A DNA stretch of 64,000 nt, taken from contig OX638323.1 in assembly GCA_951812715.1 (NCBI GenBank), positions 992,001 through 1,056,000 on the forward strand, given 5' to 3'. The stretch comes from an uncultured Pseudohongiella sp. (lineage in GTDB: Bacteria; Pseudomonadota; Gammaproteobacteria; Pseudomonadales; Pseudohongiellaceae). A program made the position numbers and the translations under genes. The notes under the pieces are model-generated. The model did no database searches. It saw nothing but the letters and a program-made list of their open reading frames with translations, and was not told where the DNA came from. Below, one piece after another: positions 53,366 through 61,137 of the stretch (position 1 is the stretch's first letter; each line of letters begins with the position of its first letter).

Positions 53366-54595
53366 ATGAATCCGATTCGAGCCGGGCGCGCACTTACAGG
53401 CGCCACCCTTCTGCTTTTTCTGTCCGCGTCGCAGGCGCTGGCCGACTCTTCCGTCGAGCGAATTCACTCGACCAATTTCGGCATCGACCAGGGAGAAATC
53501 GAGGAAATCAGGGCGCAGATGCAGGCCGCGGTGGACGGCGATTTTCTCAATGGCGCTCTCTTGCTGGTCGGCAACGGCCAGGGCGTGGGCGTGCTGGAGT
53601 CCGTCGGACTGCTCTCTCCGGAAAACCCGAAGCCCGTAAATCAGGACTCGATTTTCCGCATCTATTCCATGACCAAGCCCATTGTCAGCGTGGCGATCAT
53701 GACCATGGTGGAAGATGGGCTGATGGCGCTTGACGACCCCGTTTCGAAATTTATTCCCGAGTTCGCGGACGCCCAGGTCATTGATCACGAGACCGGCGAA
53801 TTGAGACCGGCCCGGAACGCGATGACGATCGAGAACCTGCTGACGCATGAATCGGGACTCATCCAGGCGATCTTTTCACCCAACAGTGAACTCGGCCAGA
53901 TGTATGCCAGCGAACTGCGCGGAGACCTGACCGCCCAGGAGCTTGCCGCCCGTATCGGCGCGCTGCCGCTGTATTTCGAACCCGGGACCGCATGGCATTA
54001 CGGGCATTCCACGGACGTGCTCGGCGCGGTACTCGAGGTGGCTGGCGGCAAGACACTGGATGTTGTGCTGCAGGAACGCATTTTCGACCCGCTGGGCATG
54101 GACGACACTTACTTCTGGGTGCCGAAGCGCGAGAGCTTCCGCATCGCGGAACCGATTCACGGCGCCGCCATGACCGACAACACCGTCCCACGGCGCATGC
54201 TTTCCGGTGGCGGCGGCCTGAATTCCACTGCCGAGGACTACCTGCGCTTCGCCGAAATGCTGCTCAATGGCGGCGAGTATCGCGGCGAACGCATCATCGA
54301 GGAAGCCACGCTGGAGCAAATGCTCGAGCCGAAGATCGGCGACAGCGTATCGCGGGAATACTACTTCTTCGGCGAACTCGGTGACTGGGGCCTGGGTTTC
54401 CATTTGCAGCCTACCACCGACAATCCCGACGGGCCTTACAACTTCGGCTGGCGCGGCATCGGCGGCACTATTTTCATCGTCGACCCGGAAAACGACTTCT
54501 ACATGGTGTACATGGAACAAAAATGGGGCGGACCGCCGGCGCCATTCAACAATAACGTAGCCCAGCAGGTGGTCTACGAAGCCATGCGGAACTGA
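53366..54595 (+). CDS. Exported serine hydrolase, beta-lactamase family
   Basis: A 409-residue protein with a signal peptide (ALTGATLLLFLSASQALA). The nucleophile motif SxxK is SMTK in FRIYSMTKPIVSVAIMTMV; the second motif is YGH in TAWHYGHSTDVLGAVLE; LSGGGGLNSTAEDYLRFAEM and NFGWRGIGGTIFIVDPEN follow. Esterase, transesterase or peptidase activity is possible; it is unlike a true antibiotic lactamase in its YGH motif. It is distinct from the serine hydrolase at 30-31 kb and stands alone. Confidence 0.85.
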   Translation: MNPIRAGRALTGATLLLFLSASQALADSSVERIHSTNFGIDQGEIEEIRAQMQAAVDGDFLNGALLLVGNGQGVGVLESVGLLSPENPKPVNQDSIFRIYSMTKPIVSVAIMTMVEDGLMALDDPVSKFIPEFADAQVIDHETGELRPARNAMTIENLLTHESGLIQAIFSPNSELGQMYASELRGDLTAQELAARIGALPLYFEPGTAWHYGHSTDVLGAVLEVAGGKTLDVVLQERIFDPLGMDDTYFWVPKRESFRIAEPIHGAAMTDNTVPRRMLSGGGGLNSTAEDYLRFAEMLLNGGEYRGERIIEEATLEQMLEPKIGDSVSREYYFFGELGDWGLGFHLQPTTDNPDGPYNFGWRGIGGTIFIVDPENDFYMVYMEQKWGGPPAPFNNNVAQQVVYEAMRN

Positions 54596-54625
54596 AGTAC
54601 GGTCCACCGGCCTTTATTGGTTCCG

Positions 54626-55126
54626 CTATGGGACAAGGCGTCCTTCATCGTCGACCAGCACGACCTTGGCCGGACGCCTCGGGCCCCAGTTCCACAGCAC
54701 GAGATTGAGATCGTCCGAACCGGAGTCCGCCACGAAACTGCGGAAACGCATGCCGGCGAAGCCCGTCGCTATCAACTTCTCCGCCAATTGCTGAGAGGCT
54801 GGAACAGATCCCGAATACATACTCATTCGCCAATTGGGTGCGCTAATCTCCCGTTCGGAAATGCCGGCATCCCGACAATTTTGAACTTCGAGCGAGTCGA
54901 AAATCGGTTCCACATCGACTTCATATGCGCAAAGCACGACAGGCTGCATGGGACGGCGAAGAGGTTGAACTTCCCTGATGGCGGTATGCGGGTCCAAAGA
55001 AAGATAAAGCGCGGCCAACCCCTTTCGATTGTATCGGCCTCCATACAAAGAGGCTCCCTCACCAGACAGCGGTTCCCATGCCCACTTCGGATTGTGTGCC
55101 CGATATGCCAGTCCCTGAATACGCAT
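54626..55126 (-). CDS. RES-domain toxin
   Basis: A 166-residue protein starting MRIQGLAYRAHNPKWAWEPL. The family motif includes GGRYNRKGLAALYLSLDPHT with conserved Arg and Glu (AIREVQPL), then a Ser-containing end VLWNWGPRRP. RES toxins degrade NAD+. It lies 15 bases after its antitoxin gene on the same strand. Confidence 0.85.
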   Translation of the reverse strand: MRIQGLAYRAHNPKWAWEPLSGEGASLYGGRYNRKGLAALYLSLDPHTAIREVQPLRRPMQPVVLCAYEVDVEPIFDSLEVQNCRDAGISEREISAPNWRMSMYSGSVPASQQLAEKLIATGFAGMRFRSFVADSGSDDLNLVLWNWGPRRPAKVVLVDDEGRLVP

Positions 55127-55141
55127 CCCAAGTATTCGAAT

Positions 55142-55492
55142 TCAGGCGTAACCGCCGGCCATGACTTCGTCAAGATAGGCATGTACGAATTCCGCCTTTC
55201 CATCTCGAACCAACTGATCCGCCGTCATGCCACCGAAACCGGGCAAGTGTTCCGCCCGAAACCACGCATATGCCGCCAGTGGCGAGCCGGTCGCTTCTTC
55301 CACCCGATGCAGTATTTCCAGCATCTGGCGCAGGCGCGTCTGGGTTTTTTTCGCTTCCAGCCTCGACCTGCGCGATAACGCGTCTCTCGCCAAACCGAGC
55401 GTGTCGGCGATTTCAGCCTTGGTGGTCCGCAGCGCGTCCGCGATTAGCGAAGGAGAATAAATCTCGTCCTGAACGAAATCCTGAAATTGCAT
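55142..55492 (-). CDS. Xre/MbcA/ParS-type antitoxin for RES toxin
   Basis: A 116-residue protein from ATG 55492 (MQFQDFVQDEIYSPSLIADA) behind GGAGAAGG. HTH region LRTTKAEIADTLGLARDALS; the toxin-binding C-terminal part is GSPLAAYAWFRAEHLPGFGG, MTADQLVRDGKAEFVHAYLD. It should bind RES toxin and repress the operon. The AT-rich region upstream (55505-55560) probably holds the promoter. Confidence 0.85.
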   Translation of the reverse strand: MQFQDFVQDEIYSPSLIADALRTTKAEIADTLGLARDALSRRSRLEAKKTQTRLRQMLEILHRVEEATGSPLAAYAWFRAEHLPGFGGMTADQLVRDGKAEFVHAYLDEVMAGGYA

Positions 55493-55658
55493 CACCTTCT
55501 CCACAAATTTTCACGAATTTTAGTGTAATATTTTATGTAGTGCCAACTCAAGTTTAATTTCCTCCCTTGAAGCATTTGACAATGCCGATCTTATACTCTT
55601 TTTTTCAGAGTACATTTTATTTTAAAGCACATGCCGGATGTGGCATTTGGAGGGCAAA

Positions 55659-56231
55659 ATGTCGAATAAACAGTCACTTGAAGAAGATCTCGCCTATGTT
55701 CGGGCTGCCGCCGAACAGTCAGCGGACGTGAATGTACCGGCGATTTATCTGTTATGGGCGGCAATTTGCCTTTGTGGTTTCTCGTTGGTGGACATTGTGG
55801 GACCAGCTTCGGTCTGGATTGGCTATTTCTGGTTATTCACTACTCCGGCAGGATTTGCAATCACCATCTGGTTAGCTCGGGGAGCGCGTCGTCGCGCGGG
55901 AGTTGTCGATCGACGTGGAGGTAGTCGTTGGGCACTTCATTTCCTGGGATTTGTTGCCGCCGGCTTGCTTGGATATGCCGCTGTCGCCACGGGCCAACTG
56001 ACCTGGGCAGGGTTCAGTTCGCATTGGATTCTATTGGCCGCGCTGACCTATTATCTCGCGGGCCTGCATCTCGAACGTCGGCTGCTTCCCATCAGCCTGT
56101 TGCTGGTGGCCGGATATCTGATTTCCCTGTTCATGCCGGGGTATGGATTTATTGCAGCCGGCGTTCTGGCAGCCATCGCCCTGGTTGCCATGGCTTTTAT
56201 TGGGCCGAGAAACACGCATGCCGCGGAATGA
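55659..56231 (+). CDS. Membrane protein of unknown family
   Basis: A 190-residue protein starting MSNKQSLEEDLAYVRAAAEQ behind a strong ribosome site (GGAGGG). It has a charged N-terminus then about six membrane helices (VPAIYLLWAAICLCGFSLVD, then FVAAGLLGYAAVATGQL and later segments). No family motif is recognised. It overlaps the winged-helix regulator by 14 bases, which suggests the regulator controls this unit. Confidence 0.72.
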   Translation: MSNKQSLEEDLAYVRAAAEQSADVNVPAIYLLWAAICLCGFSLVDIVGPASVWIGYFWLFTTPAGFAITIWLARGARRRAGVVDRRGGSRWALHFLGFVAAGLLGYAAVATGQLTWAGFSSHWILLAALTYYLAGLHLERRLLPISLLLVAGYLISLFMPGYGFIAAGVLAAIALVAMAFIGPRNTHAAE

Positions 56232-56544
56232 TCCCGATATCGCGGAAATCGGCCTGTTCGGCGCTCCCCGCGGATTGCTCGAACATCGGGTCAGACTGGC
56301 GGTCTGTGTTCTGCTGGTCAGGCATGACGCGATTTCTTTCAGCCGGCTGAAGCAAGCGCTGGAAGAAAATGACGGTAGTCTTGGCGCTCATCTGCGCAAG
56401 CTCGAAGACGCCGGATTGCTGGCGGTCGAGAAAAGTTATCGCGACCGCCGCCCGGTTACCTGGTATCAGTTGACTGGTGCGGGCAGAAAGGAACTGAATG
56501 AGCACATTGCAAACTTGAAACGGTTGATTGAGCAAGTCGAATGA
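56218..56544 (+). CDS. Winged-helix transcriptional regulator
   Basis: A 108-residue protein from ATG 56218 (MPRNDPDIAEIGLFGAPRGL). The wing-helix is FSRLKQALEENDGSLGAHLR, then KLEDAGLLAVEKSYRDRRPV and TWYQLTGAGRKELNEHI, as in the small MarR/PadR-like group with a single DNA-binding domain. It is coupled to the membrane protein gene upstream. Hairpin array I begins about 25 bases after its stop. Confidence 0.82.
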   Translation: MPRNDPDIAEIGLFGAPRGLLEHRVRLAVCVLLVRHDAISFSRLKQALEENDGSLGAHLRKLEDAGLLAVEKSYRDRRPVTWYQLTGAGRKELNEHIANLKRLIEQVE

Positions 56545-56569
56545 ATTTGGCTGCGCCGACTGGGTTGCT

Positions 56570-57714
56570 TGCTTTCAGGTTGTTTTTACATGCCATCCTT
56601 GGCGCGACTTCTCAGGCTTCGCCAACCACCAGCCTTGCCGTTCCGGCCACCGAGCACAGCTCGGTGGCGCTCGGCCTGCGCACGAAGCTGCGCTTCGTAA
56701 ACGCTTGTCCTCGCCCTTGGCGAGTCGTTCGGCCCTCGAAAAGCTTTGCTTTTCGTCGGCTTTGCCGACCGAGCCTCACCCATCCATGGCGCGACTTCTC
56801 AGGCTTCGCCAACCACCAGCCTTGCCGTTCCGGCCACCGAGCACAGCTCGGTGGCGCTCGGCCTGCGCACGAAGCTGCGCTTCGTAAACGCTTGTCCTCG
56901 CCCTTGGCGAGCCGTTCGGCCCTCGAAAAGCTTTGCTTTTCGTCGGCTTTGCCGATCGAGCCTCACCCATCCATGGCGCGACTTCTCAGGCTGTGCCAAA
57001 CCCCAGCCTTGCCGTTCCGGCCACCGAGCACAGCTCGGTGGCGCTCGGCCTGCGCACGAAGCTGCGCTTCGTAAACGCTTGTCCTCGCCCTTGGCAAGTC
57101 GTTCGGCCCCCGAAAAGCTTTGCTTTTCGTCGGCTTTGCCGACCGGACCTCACCCCTCCCTGGCGCGACTTCTCAGGCTTTGCCAAACCCCAGCCTTGCC
57201 GTTCCGGCCACCGAGCACAGCTCGGTGGCGCTCGGCCTGCGCACGAAGCTGCGCTTCGTAAACGCTTGTCCTCGCCCTTGGCGAGCCGTTCGGCCCTCGA
57301 AAAGCTTTGCTTTTCGTCGGCTTTGCCGACCGAGCCTCACCCATCCATGGCGCGACTTCTCAGGTTTTGCCAAACCCCAGCCTTGCCGTTCCGGCCACCG
57401 AGCACAGCTCGGTGGCGCTCGACCTGCGCACGAAGCTGCGCTTCGTAAACGCTTGTCCTCGCCCTTGGCAAGTCGTTCGGCCCTCGAAAAGCTTTGCTTT
57501 TCGTCGGCTTTGCCGACCGAGCCTCACCCATCCATGGCGCGACTTCTCAGGCTTTGCCAAACCCCAGCCTTGCCGTTCCGGCCACCGAGCACAGCTCGGT
57601 GGCGCTCGACCTGCGCACGAAGCTGCGCTTCGTAAACGCTTGTCCTCGCCCTTGGCGAGCCGTTCGGCCCTCGAAAAGCTTTGCTTTTCGTCGGCTTTGC
57701 CGACCGGGCCTCAC
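56570..57714. repeat. Hairpin array I: six 187-bp units
   Basis: Units begin at 56601, 56788, 56975, 57162, 57349 and 57536 (GGCGCGACTTCTCAGG), exactly 187 bp apart and nearly identical. Each holds about seven short hairpins on the plus strand: GGC/GCC with a 3-base loop, GCCG-TTC-CGGC, CCACCGAGC-ACA-GCTCGGTGG (56834-56854), ACGAAGC-TGC-GCTTCGT, CTCGCC-CTTG-GCGAG, CGAAAAGC-TTT-GCTTTTCG (56934-56952) and GTCGGC-TTT-GCCGAC. The minus strand carries CCANGGANGG at unit borders. The last unit contains the TGA of pspF (57711-57713). All frames stay largely open because the unit is short and GC-rich; I do not consider it coding. Confidence 0.95.
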
Positions 57715-58736
57715 CCCGCGGTCAGATCGTATTTGCGCATGTAGCCGCGCAACTGATCGTAGCTGAGTTTGAGGAACTCGGCAGTCTTGCGCTGATTAAA
57801 CTGGTTTTGCTGCAACGCCTGGCGCAGCAGTTGCTTTTCGTAATCCCGCATGTGCTGGCGGAAGTCTATTTCGCTGACGCGCGCCGGCTCGAGCGCACCG
57901 GATTCGGCAGCGGCGGGAGTTGCACCCTCCCCTGCCGCGCCGACCTCTCGCGCCGCCGGCCGCCAGGGCGATGCAAAGGGATCGAACACCAACTCCTTTA
58001 CCGGCTTGTCGCCATGTTGGTACACCGCCCGTTCGACCACATTCTTCAACTCGCGCACATTGCCCGGCCAAGGATAGCTCAACAGGGCTGCTTGCACCTT
58101 GCGGCTGAAACCGGCGAAGTATTCGCCGCCCAACTCCTTGACCATGCCGACGGCGAAATGCTGGGCGAGAATCGGGATATCCTCGATCCGCTGGCGCAGC
58201 GGCGGCAAAGTGATGACGTCGAAGGCGAGCCGATCGAGCAAGTCGTCGCGAAACTCGCCGCGCCTTGCCAGCCCCGGCAGATCCTCGTTGGTGGCGGCGA
58301 TCAGGCGCACGTCCACCGAAATCGTCTCGGTTCCGCCCAAGCGTTCGAACTCGCCGTATTCGATCACGCGCAGAATCTTCTCCTGCACCGCCATGCTGGT
58401 ATTAGCCAGTTCGTCGAGACACAAGCTGCCTTCGTCGGCGCGCTCGAACAGGCCCCGGCGCATTTTGGCGGCGCCGGTAAAAGCGCCGGCTTCGTGACCG
58501 AACAATTGCGCTTCGAGCAGGGATTCGCTCAAGGCGGCACAATTGAGCTTGAGAAAATTCCGCTCCCAGCGCCGGGACAAGTGATGCAGGCGAGCAGCGA
58601 CTAGTTCCTTGCCGGTGCCGCGCTCGCCGACGATCAGCACCGGTTTGCTCAACGGCGCCACCAGCGAGACATGTTCCTGCATTTCGAGGAAGCTTGCGGC
58701 CTCGCCGATCATGCGCAGGGGCGATTCGCGATCCAT
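57711..58736 (-). CDS. pspF: Sigma54-dependent phage-shock activator PspF
   Basis: Enhancer-binding AAA+ activator of the psp operon without a regulatory N-terminal domain. 341 residues from ATG 58736 (MDRESPLRMIGEAASFLEMQ), fitting PspF. Walker A is GERGTGKEL; the sigma54-contact loop is HEAGAFTGAAKMRRG; LIAATNEDL and WPGNVRELKNVVERAVYQHG follow. The C-terminal HTH is RKTAEFLKLSYDQLRGYMRK. A GTG start four codons upstream is possible. It diverges from pspABC; PspA normally inhibits it. Its stop codon lies inside the last unit of array I. Confidence 0.95.
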   Translation of the reverse strand: MDRESPLRMIGEAASFLEMQEHVSLVAPLSKPVLIVGERGTGKELVAARLHHLSRRWERNFLKLNCAALSESLLEAQLFGHEAGAFTGAAKMRRGLFERADEGSLCLDELANTSMAVQEKILRVIEYGEFERLGGTETISVDVRLIAATNEDLPGLARRGEFRDDLLDRLAFDVITLPPLRQRIEDIPILAQHFAVGMVKELGGEYFAGFSRKVQAALLSYPWPGNVRELKNVVERAVYQHGDKPVKELVFDPFASPWRPAAREVGAAGEGATPAAAESGALEPARVSEIDFRQHMRDYEKQLLRQALQQNQFNQRKTAEFLKLSYDQLRGYMRKYDLTAG

Positions 58737-58878
58737 CGTTTTCAACACCGAATTGGCGGGATTTTCTGCTGGCGCAAACTACCACATGTTGGGATTTTTA
58801 GCCATTCCAATGGGGCGCCCACGTATTCTTGGAAATTTATTCTCTGCTTTTTCAGATAGTTATCGAAAACGGGAAAGA

Positions 58879-58895
58879 TTGGCACGCATTCTGCT
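58879..58895 (+). promoter_or_regulatory. Sigma54 promoter of pspABC
   Basis: TTGGCACG (-24 element, GG at 58881-58882) then CATT then CTGCT (-12 element, GC at 58893-58894) fit the consensus TGGCACG-N4-TTGCW with the invariant GG/GC spacing. It gives a leader of about 65 bases before pspA. PspF, encoded divergently, should activate it. Confidence 0.82.
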
Positions 58896-58973
58896 GGGAT
58901 ATGGTCAAGACAACGAAGCCCGTTGCGCGGTTGCAACAACGCTTCAAGCAGGATTCCACAGGAGGTATCAGCA

Positions 58974-59633
58974 ATGAGTATTTTTTCGAGACTGTCGGAC
59001 ATCATCAATTCCAATATCAGCGCCTTGCTCGACAAGGCCGAGAATCCGGAAAAGTTGATTCGCATGGTAATACAGGAAATGGAAGACACCCTGGTGGAAG
59101 TGCGGTCCAGCACGGCCCGGGTGATGGCGGAGAAGAAGACCCTGACGCGCCGGCTCGACCAGTTGCGCGCCCAGACAGAGGACTGGGAGTACAAGGCGGA
59201 ACTGGCCCTGGGCAAGGAGCGCGAGGACCTGGCTCGAGCGGCGCTGCTGGAGAAGGGCGCGATTCAGACCCGGGTGGAGACTACCGAAGCCGATCTGTTC
59301 AAGCTCGACGAGACACTGGACAAGCTCGACGGCGAAATCCACCTGCTGCAAGAGAAACTGAACGACGCCAGAGCGCGGCAGAAGACCATCGTCATGCGCA
59401 CCCGGGCCACGAGCACCCGCCGCGACGTGCGCAAGCAGCTCAGCAATCAAACGATTGACAATGCCATGGACAAATTCGAGTATTACGAGCGCAAGATCGA
59501 CCAGATGGAAGGTCAGATCGATAGCGAAGGTACTGAGCAACGGGGCTTGCAGGCCGAGTTCGATGAACTGGCGCGTGAAGAGAACATCGACCAGGAACTG
59601 CAGGATTTGAAAGATCGCCTGAAAAGCAAATAG
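58974..59633 (+). CDS. pspA: Phage shock protein A
   Basis: Membrane-stress effector of the ESCRT-III/Vipp1 superfamily that also inhibits PspF. 219 residues from ATG 58974 (MSIFSRLSDIINSNISALLD) behind AGGAGG. It is almost entirely helical coiled coil: NPEKLIRMVIQEMEDTLVEV, LDQLRAQTEDWEYKAELALG and so on to LQDLKDRLKSK. First gene of pspABC-nudix. Confidence 0.96.
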   Translation: MSIFSRLSDIINSNISALLDKAENPEKLIRMVIQEMEDTLVEVRSSTARVMAEKKTLTRRLDQLRAQTEDWEYKAELALGKEREDLARAALLEKGAIQTRVETTEADLFKLDETLDKLDGEIHLLQEKLNDARARQKTIVMRTRATSTRRDVRKQLSNQTIDNAMDKFEYYERKIDQMEGQIDSEGTEQRGLQAEFDELAREENIDQELQDLKDRLKSK

Positions 59634-59642
59634 GTCACGGAC

Positions 59643-59894
59643 ATGAACGTCTTCACTTTCATCATCGCGCTGGTGGCAATGATATTCGGGTTCATCACCT
59701 ACTGGATCAAGCTGGGAATTACCAAGGAAAGCGGAAAAAAACAACGTCGGCGCCATGAAAAGGACGGAGAAAACTACGACCTCGACCGGCTTTCGGCGAT
59801 GGCTGATTCCCTGACCGAACGCATCGACGTGCTGGAGTCCATTCTCGACGCCGAGGTCCCCAACTGGAGAGAGCAGCATGAGCAGACCGGCTAG
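59643..59894 (+). CDS. pspB: Phage shock protein B
   Basis: An 83-residue protein. One N-terminal membrane helix (FTFIIALVAMIFGFITYWI), then a basic stretch and a coiled-coil C-terminus (LDRLSAMADSLTERIDVLES). PspB works with PspC to sense inner-membrane stress and release PspF from PspA. It starts nine bases after pspA and overlaps pspC by 17 bases. Confidence 0.88.
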   Translation: MNVFTFIIALVAMIFGFITYWIKLGITKESGKKQRRRHEKDGENYDLDRLSAMADSLTERIDVLESILDAEVPNWREQHEQTG

Positions 59895-60546
59895 ATTGCG
59901 CCTGAAGAAGAGCAACGCGGTCTGGCTCGGCGTATGCAGCGGCATCGCCGAATGGCTGAATGTTCCGGCCGCGCTGGTGCGAACGATCTTCGTGATCAGC
60001 CTGCTGTTCTGGCCGACGCTTTTCTTCGGCTATTTCGTCATGTATTTCTGCATGGATCGCGACGTGTTCCGCGACCGCAACTGGGACAATCTCGATCCCG
60101 CGGGAGCTTCGGCGCATTTCCGTAATCTGAACTATCGCAAACCAATCTATCGCAACACGCGCGACAAACGTCTCGCGGGCGTCTGCGCCGGCTTCGCCGA
60201 CTATCTGGAAGTCAATCCATTCTGGATACGCTTGCTGACTTTTCTCTCGTTTTTCGTATTGGGCCCATTTACGATATTCGGATATATCGCCTGTATCTTT
60301 TTGCTGGATCCGGATCCTTTTCTGGAAGACGAACGGCTCCAGCGTCGGCGGCAACGCCGGGCTCGCGCGGGTCGTGCCGAGCCACCGCCGTCAGCCGGTG
60401 AATCGCCGGGCAGATCCGCGGGCAGAGGCGGCAAAGCCGGAAGTTGCGCCAGCGCTTTTCGCGATCTTGAAAAACGCCTGCGCGAGGTCGAATCCTTTAT
60501 CACATCCAAGAGCTTCCGCTTGCATTGCGAAATCAAGCGCGCATGA
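59878..60546 (+). CDS. pspC: Phage shock protein C with two PspC domains
   Basis: 222 residues. Two PspC domains in tandem: AVWLGVCSGIAEWLNVPAAL with VRTIFVISLLFWPTLFFGYF, and DKRLAGVCAGFADYLEVNPF with WIRLLTFLSFFVLGPFTIFG. An Arg-rich linker (about residues 160-190) and a C-terminal helix with FRDLEKRLREVESFITSK follow. A single PspC domain is usual in enterobacteria. Its stop overlaps the ATG of the Nudix gene (ATGA). Confidence 0.9.
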   Translation: MSRPARLRLKKSNAVWLGVCSGIAEWLNVPAALVRTIFVISLLFWPTLFFGYFVMYFCMDRDVFRDRNWDNLDPAGASAHFRNLNYRKPIYRNTRDKRLAGVCAGFADYLEVNPFWIRLLTFLSFFVLGPFTIFGYIACIFLLDPDPFLEDERLQRRRQRRARAGRAEPPPSAGESPGRSAGRGGKAGSCASAFRDLEKRLREVESFITSKSFRLHCEIKRA

Positions 60547-61121
60547 AGTTCTGCCAGCATTGCGCCGGACCGGTAAGCCATCTGATTCCGCAAGGCGACG
60601 ACCGCCATCGCCATTACTGCCCCGATTGCGACATCGTGTTCTACCAGAACCCGCGCAATGTCGTCGGCACGGTGCCAGTCAGCGGGGACGGCCGGGTTCT
60701 GCTCTGCAAGCGCGGCATTGAACCACGTCACGGAAAATGGACGCTGCCGGCGGGCTTCATGGAGAACGGCGAATCGACTCACGCGGGCGCGGTCCGCGAA
60801 ACCATGGAAGAAGCCGGCGCGCGCATCGAACTCGGCCAGCGCACGCTCTACACACTATTCAATCTGCCCCAGATCAACCAGGTCTATCTGCTGTTCCGCG
60901 CGAGCATTCTCGAGGCTGATCTCGGATTCACCGAGGAAACCCAGGAAGTGAACCTGTTTACCGAAGCCGAGATTCCGTGGACCGAAATCGCATTCCCGGT
61001 AGTGAAAATAACGTTGGAACACTTTTTTCGGGATGTGGAAAAACAGCGCTTTCCAGTACGCATGTTCGACGTGACCCGCGCCGGAAAGGAACTCGACGTA
61101 CGGCTGATCAGCGAGAGCTAA
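60543..61121 (+). CDS. Nudix hydrolase with N-terminal zinc ribbon
   Basis: 192 residues starting MKFCQHCAGPVSHLIPQGDD. The zinc ribbon is CQHC and CPDC. The Nudix box reads GFMENGE, then AVRETMEEAGA, with the REXXEE core present. Zinc-ribbon Nudix enzymes hydrolyse dinucleotides such as NADH or ADP-ribose. It is the fourth gene of the psp operon by overlap with pspC, an unusual partner. Array II begins about 17 bases after the stop. Confidence 0.88.
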   Translation: MKFCQHCAGPVSHLIPQGDDRHRHYCPDCDIVFYQNPRNVVGTVPVSGDGRVLLCKRGIEPRHGKWTLPAGFMENGESTHAGAVRETMEEAGARIELGQRTLYTLFNLPQINQVYLLFRASILEADLGFTEETQEVNLFTEAEIPWTEIAFPVVKITLEHFFRDVEKQRFPVRMFDVTRAGKELDVRLISES

Positions 61122-61137
61122 CCGAACGATTCACAGC

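Noticed and set aside
56541..57766. Overlapping open frames of about 171 codons repeated every 187 bp
   Set aside because: They are a by-product of the repeat unit: the same peptide recurs in shifted frames, and the DNA is explained by hairpins. No ribosome sites or family match.
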